Of a stretch of 14,610 nt of DNA, positions 6,107 through 13,318 are shown piece by piece. Every line of letters starts with the position of its first letter. Within the stretch, counting starts at the first letter, position 1. Source of the DNA: Acidobacteriota bacterium (GTDB taxonomy: Bacteria; Acidobacteriota; Aminicenantia; Aminicenantales; Aminicenantaceae); NCBI GenBank assembly GCA_030609975.1, contig JAUWSR010000056.1, forward strand, positions 1 to 14,610. The letters are read 5' to 3'. The notes below the pieces were generated by a model that worked only from the letters and a program-made list of their open reading frames with translations, made no database searches and was not told where the DNA came from. Position numbers and translations under genes: made by a program.

Positions 6107-8842
6107 ATGTTTGATCTGGAAAAAGCCGTCAAAGATTGGCGCAAAAGCCTGAATGCTAACGAAGCTCTCGAGGACGGGGATAAGGAAGAACTCGAGTCCC
6201 ATCTTCGGGATAAGATCGAGTATCTCATCGATCAGGGAAGTTCAGAAGAAAACGCGTATGAGGAAGCAATTGCCAAAATAGGCACCTCTCAGATCTTGGG
6301 AACCGAATATTATAGAGAAACCACCCGGCGACTTAGTGGGCGTCCTTCCTGGGAGAAAAGCCGCTGGATGCCGACACTCCTTTCCAACTATCTGAAGATC
6401 GGTCTGCGAAAGATAAAAAGACAAAAGGTCTATTCCTTCATCAATATTGTGGGTCTAGCCGTAGGGCTGGCCTGCTCTGCTGTTATCATTCTGTATGTGA
6501 CTAATGAACTGACATACGACAGTTTTCATCCCGATGTTAACCGCGTATACAGAGTTGCCACTCACAGGATCAGCCAGATAGGAGAGCACACCTTCGTGTC
6601 CACACCGGCGCCTCTCGGGCCTGAGCTTAAGGCTTCCTACCCCCAGGTAGAGCATGCCGTTCGAATCGTTCCTCCCTATGAAAACGCCGACCATGTGCTT
6701 GTCGTCCATGAAAAAAAACGCTTTTTTGAAGACCGCATCTTTTTTGTGGATAATGCCATCTTTCAGGTTTTTCAGATCCCTTTTATTCAGGGCGATACCA
6801 AGACAGCCCTGATCGATCCCCATACCGTTGTGATCACTGAAGACATGGCCAAAAAATATTTTGGCGACGAAAATGGGGACGGTCCTATTTTAGGCGAGAT
6901 CCTGCAGATCGAGATCGACTATGACACGGGGACCGTGGAATCCCAGGATTACAGGGTAACCGGTGTCGTAAAAAATGCGCCGACCAATACACATTTTAAA
7001 TACGATATGCTTCTTTCCATGCCGACTTTTGTATCCAATCTCTCTTCCTTTGAGTCTGATTGGATGAATCCTATGTATAAGTACACCTATGTCAAACTCT
7101 TCCCAAAGATAGACGCCTCTGAATTCGAAAAACAGATTCAACACGCCGCTGCTATTGCTAGCAAGGTGTATGCTGAAGAATTGAACCGTGAAATGAAACT
7201 CTATGAGTATTTCCTCCAACCTGTAGCTCGGATCCATATGCATTCCCGGCTGATGGCTGAGCTCGAACCACCTGGGAATTGGTATTATCTTTATATCTAT
7301 TCACTCGCGGCTTTCCTGATCCTGCTTATTGGGTGTATGAATTTTATAAATCTTTCTGCCGCCCTTTCCACAACCCGCATTCAGGAGGTCGGTTTGCGCA
7401 GGGTGGTGGGTGCCCAGAGCCGTCAGCTTATCGGGCAGTTTCTGGGGGAATCGTTTCTGATCACCTTGTTGGCCTTTGCAGCGGCCTTTGGACTGATCTC
7501 CCTGCTGCTCTCACCGTTTAACCGCATGGCCGGCACAGAGCTCATGATGAGTGGTCTTGCTCAGCCGATCGTAGCACTCGCTATCTGTATACTGCTTATC
7601 CTGGTCGCTGTTGGGTCCGGTGGCTATCCGGCTTTTATCTTGACCGCATTGAAACCGGTCTCGATCCTGCAAGGCAAGGCTATTGCTTCATCGCGGGGCA
7701 GTTTTCTTCAAAGGTTTTTGGTCGTGGGGCAGTTCGCTATTTCTATTTTCCTTGTGATCTGCACGCTCACAGTATTCAAGCAGCTTGATTTTATGCGGGG
7801 ACGTGCGTTGGGTTTTGATCTGGATCAAAAACTTCTGATACGCATCCAAAGCAACATGAACCACTTGCGCCAGGACTATGAGACGATCAAACAGGATTTC
7901 TTGCAACATCCTTCCATTACCGGAGCCACTGTATCCTCAAGAGTTCCCGGCGACCGCTCCGGGGCGGGTTACTATTTGACGGTGAAGGCCGAAGATTTTC
8001 AAGGCTCCCCCCGATGCAAAGCCATAACCGTGGACTATGACTTTATCCCTGAATATGAGATCAAAATGGTCGCTGGCAGGGCCTTTGATCGTAAATTGGG
8101 AAACGACGAGGCCGAGGCCTATGTGATAAATCTGGCAGCCGTTAAGCATTTGGGCTTCTCATCTCCAGAAGAAGCCCTCGGCAAAAGCTTTATGGCCCAT
8201 TATCACCGTAAAACCACACGTATCGTAGGAGTGACGGATGATTTCCATTTTGTGGGTATGCATGATGCAGTGGAACCTTACATACTGGATATCGAAAACT
8301 CTCTTTTCAGCACCATTACTCTCTCCATCCGAGTCGAAAATATGAAAGACCTGATGGCGTTTGTCGAAAAGAAATGGAACACTCATTTTCCGGGAGTCCC
8401 TTTTGAATATTCGTTTTTGGATGAAAATTTTGACAGACTTTACCGCTATGAGCAGCAGATGAGCAAGCTACTGGGGATTATCACATCCTTAGGATTCGTG
8501 ATCGCTTGTCTGGGCCTGTTCGGTTTGGCTTCATTTATCGTACGCCGCAGAACCAAAGAGATCGGGATCCGCAAGGTTTTAGGTGCTTCCACCACAGATA
8601 TCATCAGCATGTTGTCCCGTAAATTCGTGCTCCTCATCCTGGCTTCGATCGTGCTCGCCTTTCCATTGGCATTTTTTGCCATGAATAAATGGCTCCAGGA
8701 TTTTGCTTATCGTATTGAATTGACCGGCTTGGTCTTTGTGATCGCTGCCGTGGGAGCGTTGGCCATTGCCATCGCCACTGTCAGTTTTCAGGGTCTCCGC
8801 GCCGCCTCTGCCAATCCCGTCAACTCTCTCCGTGACGAATAA
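6107..8842 (+). CDS. Duplicated orphan ABC permease (MacB/FtsX type) with prefix domain 1
   Basis: 911 residues. Seen: an N-terminal soluble helical region (about 1-72) with EELESHLRDKIEYLIDQG and NAYEEAIAKIG, matching the permease prefix domain 1 pattern; a first membrane helix SFINIVGLAVGLACSAVIIL (110-129); a MacB-like periplasmic domain; three helices of an FtsX core at about 395-520 with EVGLRRVVGAQ; a second copy beginning with FLVVGQFAISIFLV near 540, a second periplasmic domain, and a final FtsX core at 785-911 with EIGIRKVLGAS. This is the ADOP (duplicated orphan permease) layout: two FtsX units in one chain with no ATPase encoded beside it. It probably couples an ATPase supplied elsewhere to efflux or a periplasmic mechanical job. 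A TTG at 6071 overlaps the PadR stop, but ATG 6107 has AGAGGA (6094-6099) at 7 nt and starts directly at the prefix domain, so it is chosen. Confidence 0.92.
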   Translation: MFDLEKAVKDWRKSLNANEALEDGDKEELESHLRDKIEYLIDQGSSEENAYEEAIAKIGTSQILGTEYYRETTRRLSGRPSWEKSRWMPTLLSNYLKIGLRKIKRQKVYSFINIVGLAVGLACSAVIILYVTNELTYDSFHPDVNRVYRVATHRISQIGEHTFVSTPAPLGPELKASYPQVEHAVRIVPPYENADHVLVVHEKKRFFEDRIFFVDNAIFQVFQIPFIQGDTKTALIDPHTVVITEDMAKKYFGDENGDGPILGEILQIEIDYDTGTVESQDYRVTGVVKNAPTNTHFKYDMLLSMPTFVSNLSSFESDWMNPMYKYTYVKLFPKIDASEFEKQIQHAAAIASKVYAEELNREMKLYEYFLQPVARIHMHSRLMAELEPPGNWYYLYIYSLAAFLILLIGCMNFINLSAALSTTRIQEVGLRRVVGAQSRQLIGQFLGESFLITLLAFAAAFGLISLLLSPFNRMAGTELMMSGLAQPIVALAICILLILVAVGSGGYPAFILTALKPVSILQGKAIASSRGSFLQRFLVVGQFAISIFLVICTLTVFKQLDFMRGRALGFDLDQKLLIRIQSNMNHLRQDYETIKQDFLQHPSITGATVSSRVPGDRSGAGYYLTVKAEDFQGSPRCKAITVDYDFIPEYEIKMVAGRAFDRKLGNDEAEAYVINLAAVKHLGFSSPEEALGKSFMAHYHRKTTRIVGVTDDFHFVGMHDAVEPYILDIENSLFSTITLSIRVENMKDLMAFVEKKWNTHFPGVPFEYSFLDENFDRLYRYEQQMSKLLGIITSLGFVIACLGLFGLASFIVRRRTKEIGIRKVLGASTTDIISMLSRKFVLLILASIVLAFPLAFFAMNKWLQDFAYRIELTGLVFVIAAVGALAIAIATVSFQGLRAASANPVNSLRDE

Positions 8843-8955
8843 AATAAGGGACAGATTATTTAAACTTTGGGTCCTTCCATATGCTCTTCGCTCAGCGGAT
8901 GAATCAATAGAGGTGTCTATATCATTGAATTAGTAAATATTTTGCCTGTCGTTTT

Positions 8956-11547
8956 TTATTCATAGCGAAGTGCTTTAATAGGATCGGCCAGAGAGGCTTT
9001 GAAGGCCTGATAGCTGACCGTTAAAAAGGCGCACACAGCAGCAGCGAAAGCAGCCAATAAGAAGATGGTCAAACTCATGCTGCTACGATAGGCGAAGTCC
9101 TGCAGCCAGCCTCGCATGACAAGATAGGAAAGGGGCCAGGCCACCAGATTTGCCACGGCCAGAAGCAGAATGAATTCTTTATAAATCAGAACACCTATCT
9201 GAGGCGATGAAGCGCCGAGTACTTTACGGATCCCAATCTCTTTGGTGCGCTGCTCGGCTGCGAACGAAGCAAGCCCCAGCAAACCAAGACAAGCGATAAA
9301 CACAGCGAAGCCGGCAAAATATTTCAGGATATCTCCCATGCGCATCTCGCTCCGATAGACCGCATCGAAGTCTGCATTCATAAAGTGGAAATCAAAAGGA
9401 AAATTAGGAATGATACGCTTCCAGGTCTCCTCGATAAATCCCAGGGAAGAAGCGATGGTATCGGCCCGCAGCCTGATCACAATATAATTGATTGCCACAG
9501 GATTGAGTGTGATCACCAGCGGTTCGATGTTTCGCTTCAAAGACAGAAAATGATAATTCTTGACGACTCCAATGACCTGGCCGTCCATTTCACTCCAGCC
9601 GAAGCGCATTTTCTCGGCAGACTCAACGCTCATGACCTTCACCAGTTCTTCGTTGATGATATAGGCCGACTCCTCATCGGTGGAAAACTCTTTGGAAAAA
9701 CTCCGTCCTTCCACCAATTCTATGTTCATGGTTTTAAAAAAATCATAATCGACCTGGGTCATATGGGTGGAAACCTCCAGCTCCGGATCTTTTCCTTCCC
9801 ACACTGCGTTGTCGGTGTTGCTTGTGATCATAGAGGGGCGATGCCGCCCTCCGGACACTCCCAGAAGTTCAGGGTTTTGTGTCAATTCAATTTTAAGTTT
9901 GGCGTAGAGACTTCGATCCACACCCCGCATGGGAATATAGATGGTGTGATCCTGTTCAAAACCCATATTCTTGGTCTTCAGGTAATTCAGTTGGCGGTAT
10001 ACGGTACCTGTCCCGATAATGAGCGAGATAGAAAGGGTAAACTGCACAACCACTAAGATCCGTCTTAAGACCGTGCTTTTGGGCCCGGATTTGAGCTTCC
10101 CGCTGAGGGTTCGGATCGGCTGAAAGGATCCCAAGAAGAGCGCCGGATAACTTCCGGCGATCCACCCTGTAAATAGTGCTACTCCGGCCAGTCCTACGAG
10201 AAGCTGCCAGTAGCTGAAGAGATCCAAAGATATACTTTTTCCTGTCATGGCATTGAAGGGATGCAGCAGCATAACCACCAGGATCAAAGCGAAGATAAGT
10301 GATATCAAAGTGAACATAAGAGATTCTGCATAGAATTGACGGATGATCTCGCCTCGGAGTGCGCCCACGACCTTTCGTATGCCCACCTCTTTCGCCCGTT
10401 TGGCAGAGCGAGCCGTGGAAAGGTTCATGAAATTGATACAGGCGATCAGAAGCACAAAAAGAGCTACGACCGAAAAAATGTAAACATACTGTGAACCCCG
10501 TGGCCCGCTGTAGAATCCAAAATGACTGAACAGATGAATCCGCGTGATTGGCATCAGGGAATAGGTGATATCCTTTGTGTAGCTGGGATTGTCGCTGTTG
10601 TGTCGGGCAACCAGGTCGAGGATTTTTGGCCCTATTTGCGCAGCAGCAGCTCCATCCCTGAGTTTGACATAAGTAGGGACGTTGTTGCTTTGCCAACTGT
10701 CATGGGCAGTTCCACTTGCCTCCAGAAGCTTGAATGACAGGAGGCACTGGAACTGCAAGGATGAATTGGCAGGAATAGTTTCTAAAATTCCCGTGATCTT
10801 AAGATCGGTGCGGTTGTTTAAGGTCATCGTTTTCCCGATGGGATCTTCTTTGCCAAAATACCTTTCCGCTATCTCTTGGGATATGACCAGAGAATTGGGA
10901 TCGTCCAGAGCTGTTTTGGGGTTACCTTTTTTAAGAGGAAAAGTAAATATCTCGAGGAACGCGGGATCGGCTGCAAAAATATCCTGCTCATATAGACTTT
11001 TCTGTCCATACCGAAAAAGTTGTTCTCCCATATATGCATAGCGCACGGCCTGTTCGATCTCAGGGAGTTCCGCCTCCAAGGCCCGGGCCATTGGGTATTG
11101 CGTGACAGTGACATGGAAATCCCTGCCCGAATAGTTTTGATCGAATTCGATGCGATAGAGAGTATCCGCAGATTTGTGGAAACGATCGAAACTCAACTCG
11201 TCCAGGACCCAAAGACAGATCAACAGGCAGCAGGCCATTCCGATGGCGAGCCCCGTGATGTTGATAAAGGAATATCCTTTATGGCGTTTGAGGTTACGAA
11301 GGGCGACTTTCATATAGTTTTTAAACATGTGGAAACTCCAGAACAGAGAATTTCTTATAAAAGGAGGGAACGATTTGAAGATCTCGCCCCAGTACCAAAG
11401 GGAGGCGGCCAGAGAGCCTCGTTCACATACAATCGTGGAGTAGATCTCCTCAAAATCGCCGGCCAGAGTAATGTGATCGCCCTGGCTGAGAAGGAGCGAC
11501 AACATACGGCAGCGGAGTGGGGGACGAGGAGTTTTGGATTTTTTCAT
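8956..11547 (-). CDS. Duplicated orphan ABC permease (MacB/FtsX type) with prefix domain 2
   Basis: 863 residues. Seen: an N-terminal segment with PRPPLRCRMLSLLLS and LAGDFEEIYST (28-38), then SLWYWGEIFKSFPP (49-62), matching permease prefix domain 2, which differs from the prefix of the permease opposite; a typical MFKNYMKVALRNLKRHKGYS (74-93) before the first membrane helix; a MacB-like periplasmic domain; an FtsX core at about 352-490 with EVGIRKVVGA; a second unit starting with RRILVVVQFTLSISLIIG near 495; and a final FtsX core at about 737-863 with EIGIRKVLGAS. No ATPase gene is adjacent. The start ATG (11547) lies one base after the stop of the PadR gene, so translation is probably coupled; a later ATG at residue 74 would delete the prefix domain. 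The gene ends 113 bases from the end of the convergent permease; no clear terminator was found between them. Confidence 0.92.
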   Translation of the reverse strand: MKKSKTPRPPLRCRMLSLLLSQGDHITLAGDFEEIYSTIVCERGSLAASLWYWGEIFKSFPPFIRNSLFWSFHMFKNYMKVALRNLKRHKGYSFINITGLAIGMACCLLICLWVLDELSFDRFHKSADTLYRIEFDQNYSGRDFHVTVTQYPMARALEAELPEIEQAVRYAYMGEQLFRYGQKSLYEQDIFAADPAFLEIFTFPLKKGNPKTALDDPNSLVISQEIAERYFGKEDPIGKTMTLNNRTDLKITGILETIPANSSLQFQCLLSFKLLEASGTAHDSWQSNNVPTYVKLRDGAAAAQIGPKILDLVARHNSDNPSYTKDITYSLMPITRIHLFSHFGFYSGPRGSQYVYIFSVVALFVLLIACINFMNLSTARSAKRAKEVGIRKVVGALRGEIIRQFYAESLMFTLISLIFALILVVMLLHPFNAMTGKSISLDLFSYWQLLVGLAGVALFTGWIAGSYPALFLGSFQPIRTLSGKLKSGPKSTVLRRILVVVQFTLSISLIIGTGTVYRQLNYLKTKNMGFEQDHTIYIPMRGVDRSLYAKLKIELTQNPELLGVSGGRHRPSMITSNTDNAVWEGKDPELEVSTHMTQVDYDFFKTMNIELVEGRSFSKEFSTDEESAYIINEELVKVMSVESAEKMRFGWSEMDGQVIGVVKNYHFLSLKRNIEPLVITLNPVAINYIVIRLRADTIASSLGFIEETWKRIIPNFPFDFHFMNADFDAVYRSEMRMGDILKYFAGFAVFIACLGLLGLASFAAEQRTKEIGIRKVLGASSPQIGVLIYKEFILLLAVANLVAWPLSYLVMRGWLQDFAYRSSMSLTIFLLAAFAAAVCAFLTVSYQAFKASLADPIKALRYE

Positions 11548-11548
11548 A

Positions 11549-11905
11549 TCATTTGAAGAAGCGACGGGCCAGATCGGTATAGTCAGCCCAAAGGATACTG
11601 TTCACGCGATGGATCTCGTTGAGGGCGGTGACGCCTTTTTGGGTAAGTCGGTAGTAGCGTTTACTGAGTCCGCGCCTCTCCTGTGTAGCCTTAGCCGTAT
11701 ATGAGCCCAAGTATCCACGCTGTGTGAGACGGTCCAACGGGAAATAAACGCCTCCCAGGGAGAGCTTTTTGCCGGTCACCTCCTTTATATATTTATACAA
11801 GGTGGTGCCGTAAGCATTTTCTCCCAGCTTCAAAACCGAAAGGAGGATCAGTTCCTCCAGTTTTGTGAGCATTTCCATGGACGGTTGTTTTTTTGTGTTT
11901 CGCAT
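11549..11905 (-). CDS. PadR-family transcriptional regulator (module 2)
   Basis: 118 residues. Seen: LTKLEELILLSVLKLGENAY (13-32), the first helix and the Y-G turn; TTLYKYIKEVTGKKLSLGGV, then YFPLDRLTQRGYLGSYTA, the recognition helix in the position of the usual Y-x-x-L-x-R-L; GLSKRYYRLTQKG, the wing; and a C-terminal helix. It differs strongly in sequence from the other PadR of this window, so it is not a recent duplicate. ATG 11905 has no good ribosome site; an internal ATG at residue 10 is also poor. It is read together with the permease that starts one base after its stop. Two similar 15-bp palindromes at 11907-11921 and 11953-11967 are the likely binding sites. Confidence 0.91.
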   Translation of the reverse strand: MRNTKKQPSMEMLTKLEELILLSVLKLGENAYGTTLYKYIKEVTGKKLSLGGVYFPLDRLTQRGYLGSYTAKATQERRGLSKRYYRLTQKGVTALNEIHRVNSILWADYTDLARRFFK

Positions 11906-11906
11906 T

Positions 11907-11967
11907 TTCTACACTTTAGAATACGCTTGAGCAAACAAAAAGGTTGGCAATATTCTAACAATTAGAA
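11907..11967 (-). promoter_or_regulatory. Two palindromic operators upstream of PadR module 2
   Basis: TTCTAA-CAA-TTAGAA at 11953-11967 is a perfect inverted repeat with a 3-base centre. TTCTAC-ACT-TTAGAA at 11907-11921, directly before the PadR start codon, is the same with one mismatch. The centres are 46 bases apart. The 6-3-6 geometry is the same as in the operators of the other PadR (CCTAGA-n3-TCTAGG), with different bases. A minus-strand TAGAAT (11957-11952) resembles a -10 box, but no matching -35 was found, so the promoter itself is not placed. Confidence 0.6.
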
Positions 11968-12154
11968 AACTTTTCTGCGCAGGAGAGCCCCCATTCTGGC
12001 AGAACGCGTGGGGATAACTATCGCCAATCTTTCGATCCTCAAGCAGAACAAGGCCCGCGCCATCCGCTTCTCGACTCTAGAGGCTCTGTGCCGGGAGCTG
12101 GAATGCCAACCTGGAGACCTCTTGGAATATGCCCGAGAAGAGGACACAAACTAA
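11966..12154 (+). pseudogene. C-terminal stump of an XRE-type HTH regulator (YozG-like)
   Basis: The frame following an in-frame TAG (11963-11965) reads through to TAA at 12152-12154. From 11996 it matches the second half of small Cro/CI-type regulators of about 70 residues: LAERVGITIANLSILKQNKA (11996-12055), then AIRFSTLEALCRELECQPGD and LLEYAREED. The usual N-terminal strand and first helix are missing, and there is no ATG in the frame, so the gene is 5'-truncated. Family members of this kind are complete at roughly 65-75 residues; about 52 recognisable residues remain here. The truncation point coincides with the operator region of the divergent PadR gene, which suggests that arrival of that module or a deletion beside it removed the front of the gene. 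Assignment is by motif recall. Confidence 0.72.
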
Positions 12155-12174
12155 TAATTTTCATGTGTTTGGAT

Positions 12175-12203
12175 TTGACAGAGCAGCATTTCAGTCCTAT
12201 CTT
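12175..12203 (+). promoter_or_regulatory. Probable promoter in front of the zinc-ribbon relic
   Basis: TTGACA (12175-12180) is a perfect -35 box, followed after 17 bases by TATCTT (12198-12203), 4 of 6 to the -10 consensus. Transcription would begin near 12210, just before the inverted-repeat element that starts at 12221. It could drive a short transcript through that element. Confidence 0.4.
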
Positions 12204-12220
12204 CCTATTGGATGTATTTT

Positions 12221-12335
12221 TTGGGGGAAAGACAAATGGAATGTCCTAACCATCATTCCGCAAGTTCAGAAACGGCAATTTTCTGTGCGGAGTATGGGAC
12301 CCAGCTGCTAAATGCAGAAAATGTCTTTCCCCCAA
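12221..12335. repeat. 115-bp element bounded by a 14-bp perfect inverted repeat
   Basis: TTGGGGGAAAGACA (12221-12234) and TGTCTTTCCCCCAA (12322-12335) are exact inverted repeats. Inside are more pairing segments: GGAATG (12238-12243) with CATTCC (12254-12259); TCCGCA (12257-12262) plus CAGAAA (12267-12272) with TTTCTG plus TGCGGA (12280-12291), a 12-bp stem with a 4-base bulge; and CTGC (12305-12308) with GCAG (12314-12317). The whole could fold as a closed multibranch structure in RNA or a cruciform in DNA. No target-site duplication and no T-run after either end were found, so neither a mobile element nor a terminator is proven. Confidence 0.6.
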
Positions 12336-12340
12336 CATAA
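12236..12340 (+). pseudogene. Degenerate zinc-ribbon N-terminus (34 codons)
   Basis: ATG 12236 opens a frame of 34 residues ending at TAA 12338-12340. It starts MECPNHHSASSETAIFCAEY and continues with GTQLLNAENV. This lines up with the N-terminal zinc-ribbon common in Acidobacteriota and deltaproteobacterial kinases, cyclases and TPR proteins (form M-x-C-P-x-C, then x-F-C-x-x-C-G-x-x-L). The second Cys of each CxxC pair is changed: His at residue 6 and Tyr at residue 20, the latter one base from a Cys codon. The domain that would normally follow is absent. It is therefore read as a relic, although a purine-rich GGGGGAAAG lies upstream of the ATG and a promoter-like pair lies at 12175-12203. 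It sits inside the 14-bp inverted repeat. Confidence 0.5.
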
Positions 12341-12368
12341 ACCACAACTGCGCTAATTTGGGGACTTC

Positions 12369-12380
12369 GTTATTCTCTCT
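12369..12380. repeat. 12-bp direct repeat, copy downstream of the DUF1177 gene
   Basis: GTTATTCTCTCT occurs here, a few bases beyond the stop of the DUF1177 gene, and again at 13318-13329, directly before its start codon. On the coding (minus) strand both read AGAGAGAATAAC; the 13318 copy contains the ribosome-site region of the gene. The match is partly low complexity and could be chance. Confidence 0.4.
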
Positions 12381-12384
12381 TTTA

Positions 12385-13317
12385 TTATTTAGCTTTGAAT
12401 TTTTCCAGAGAGCCGTATAAGGATAGAAGTTTCTGGAATTCTTCTTTATCGTAAAATGAGCATTGGTTTTTGCCGAAGGCTTTTGCTGTTTCAACTGCAA
12501 ATCTGACTGCGGCTTCAATATCCGTGATCTGGTTGGCGCCGGTAGCGCAGCCCGGTACGGCCACCTCTGCTGTAAGCGCCACTCCCACCACCGGGGCACT
12601 CGTAGCTATAGCGGGCTGTAGTATACTATTCACGTGGAAGAGTCCATTGCCGCAGGGCGTGATGTCTTGAATCGTGACTGGAAATACAACCGGCGGCTTT
12701 CCTGTCACATTCTGCATGATATCCATTAGATCTTCGCTCACACGCAGGATATATCCGTCTTTGATGGTGGGGGAGATAGCGAATCCTCTGTGGTTGATGA
12801 TCCGGTTCCCTTTGGTGGCATCGATGGAGAGGATGGCATCCATTTCTGAGTCAACTTCAAGGGAATTCATAGTATCCATAGAGACGGGCGAATCCATAAA
12901 AGGCACAGGATCGTGAGGGACGGTCGGGGCATCCGGACAGAGATGGGTGGCGCAGATCACATCCCCCTCAAGGACGTCTCCTTTGGCTCGCAGGGTTGCG
13001 ATCTTGGCTGCTGCGGACAGAGCCGTAATGGCCCCGTCTGCATCAGATACAAATCCGGTGACTTGGGGTCTGGCGCCAATGCCTCCCAGGCGTCCGATGA
13101 TCCCTAGAGTGGGAGCGGAGCCTTCATTTGATCTTCCGTTCTCTCCTTGGATCGCAATTTTTATGAATTGGGTGGTTCCTTTGTCTTCTCTGATCTCATG
13201 AATTGTGATTTCCGAGTTTTCAATCCTCAATGCTCCATAAAAATCACAGATCTTAGAGATTTCGATCTTTGGGCCTTCTATCAATTCCAAAATATCCAGG
13301 ACTTGTTTCATTGCCAT
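12385..13317 (-). CDS. DUF1177-family protein
   Basis: 310 residues, close to the usual length of this family of unknown function. Seen: MAMKQVLDILELIEGPKI at the start; LGIIGRLGGIGARPQVTGFV (71-90), the most characteristic glycine-rich segment; SDADGAITALSAAAKI; GDVLEGDVICATHLCPDAPT, then PHDPVPFMDSPV; and GCATGANQITDIEAAVRFAV near the C-terminus. No signal peptide, so it is probably cytoplasmic. Many His, Asp and Glu residues in the central part (ATHLCPDAPTVPHDP) could bind metal, but no activity is known to me. The start ATG 13317 lies one base after the stop of the upstream transporter gene (TAACATG), with a purine-rich AGAGAGAG before it; ATG 13311 is an alternative. Pairing with an NCS1-type permease suggests a role in use of an imported nitrogen compound, which is inference. 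Confidence 0.88.
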   Translation of the reverse strand: MAMKQVLDILELIEGPKIEISKICDFYGALRIENSEITIHEIREDKGTTQFIKIAIQGENGRSNEGSAPTLGIIGRLGGIGARPQVTGFVSDADGAITALSAAAKIATLRAKGDVLEGDVICATHLCPDAPTVPHDPVPFMDSPVSMDTMNSLEVDSEMDAILSIDATKGNRIINHRGFAISPTIKDGYILRVSEDLMDIMQNVTGKPPVVFPVTIQDITPCGNGLFHVNSILQPAIATSAPVVGVALTAEVAVPGCATGANQITDIEAAVRFAVETAKAFGKNQCSFYDKEEFQKLLSLYGSLEKFKAK

Positions 13318-13318
13318 G

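Noticed and set aside
8843..8955. Possible bidirectional terminator between the two permeases
   Set aside because: Only weak hairpins (ATAGA-GGTG-TCTAT at 8907-8920 and a bulged AAGGGAC/GTCCTT pair) without a following T-run; not enough to call.
9385..10056. 223-codon open frame on the plus strand
   Set aside because: It lies wholly antisense to the module 2 permease; its sequence has no recognisable domain and the permease frame is well supported there.
9956..10696. 246-codon open frame on the minus strand
   Set aside because: A shifted-frame shadow of the same permease; rich in Cys, Gln and Arg with no membrane pattern, while the permease frame shows FtsX motifs throughout.
11020..11556. 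178-codon plus-strand open frame opposite the permease start
   Set aside because: Antisense to the prefix domain and first helix of the permease; no ribosome site and no family resemblance.
12221..12335. Intrinsic terminator for the NCS1-DUF1177 operon
   Set aside because: The inverted-repeat arms are not followed by a T-run on either strand and the loop is far too long for a normal terminator.
12246..12599. 117-codon minus-strand frame overlapping the DUF1177 end
   Set aside because: Out of frame with DUF1177 over most of its length, Arg/Gln/Trp-rich and without any recognisable domain.
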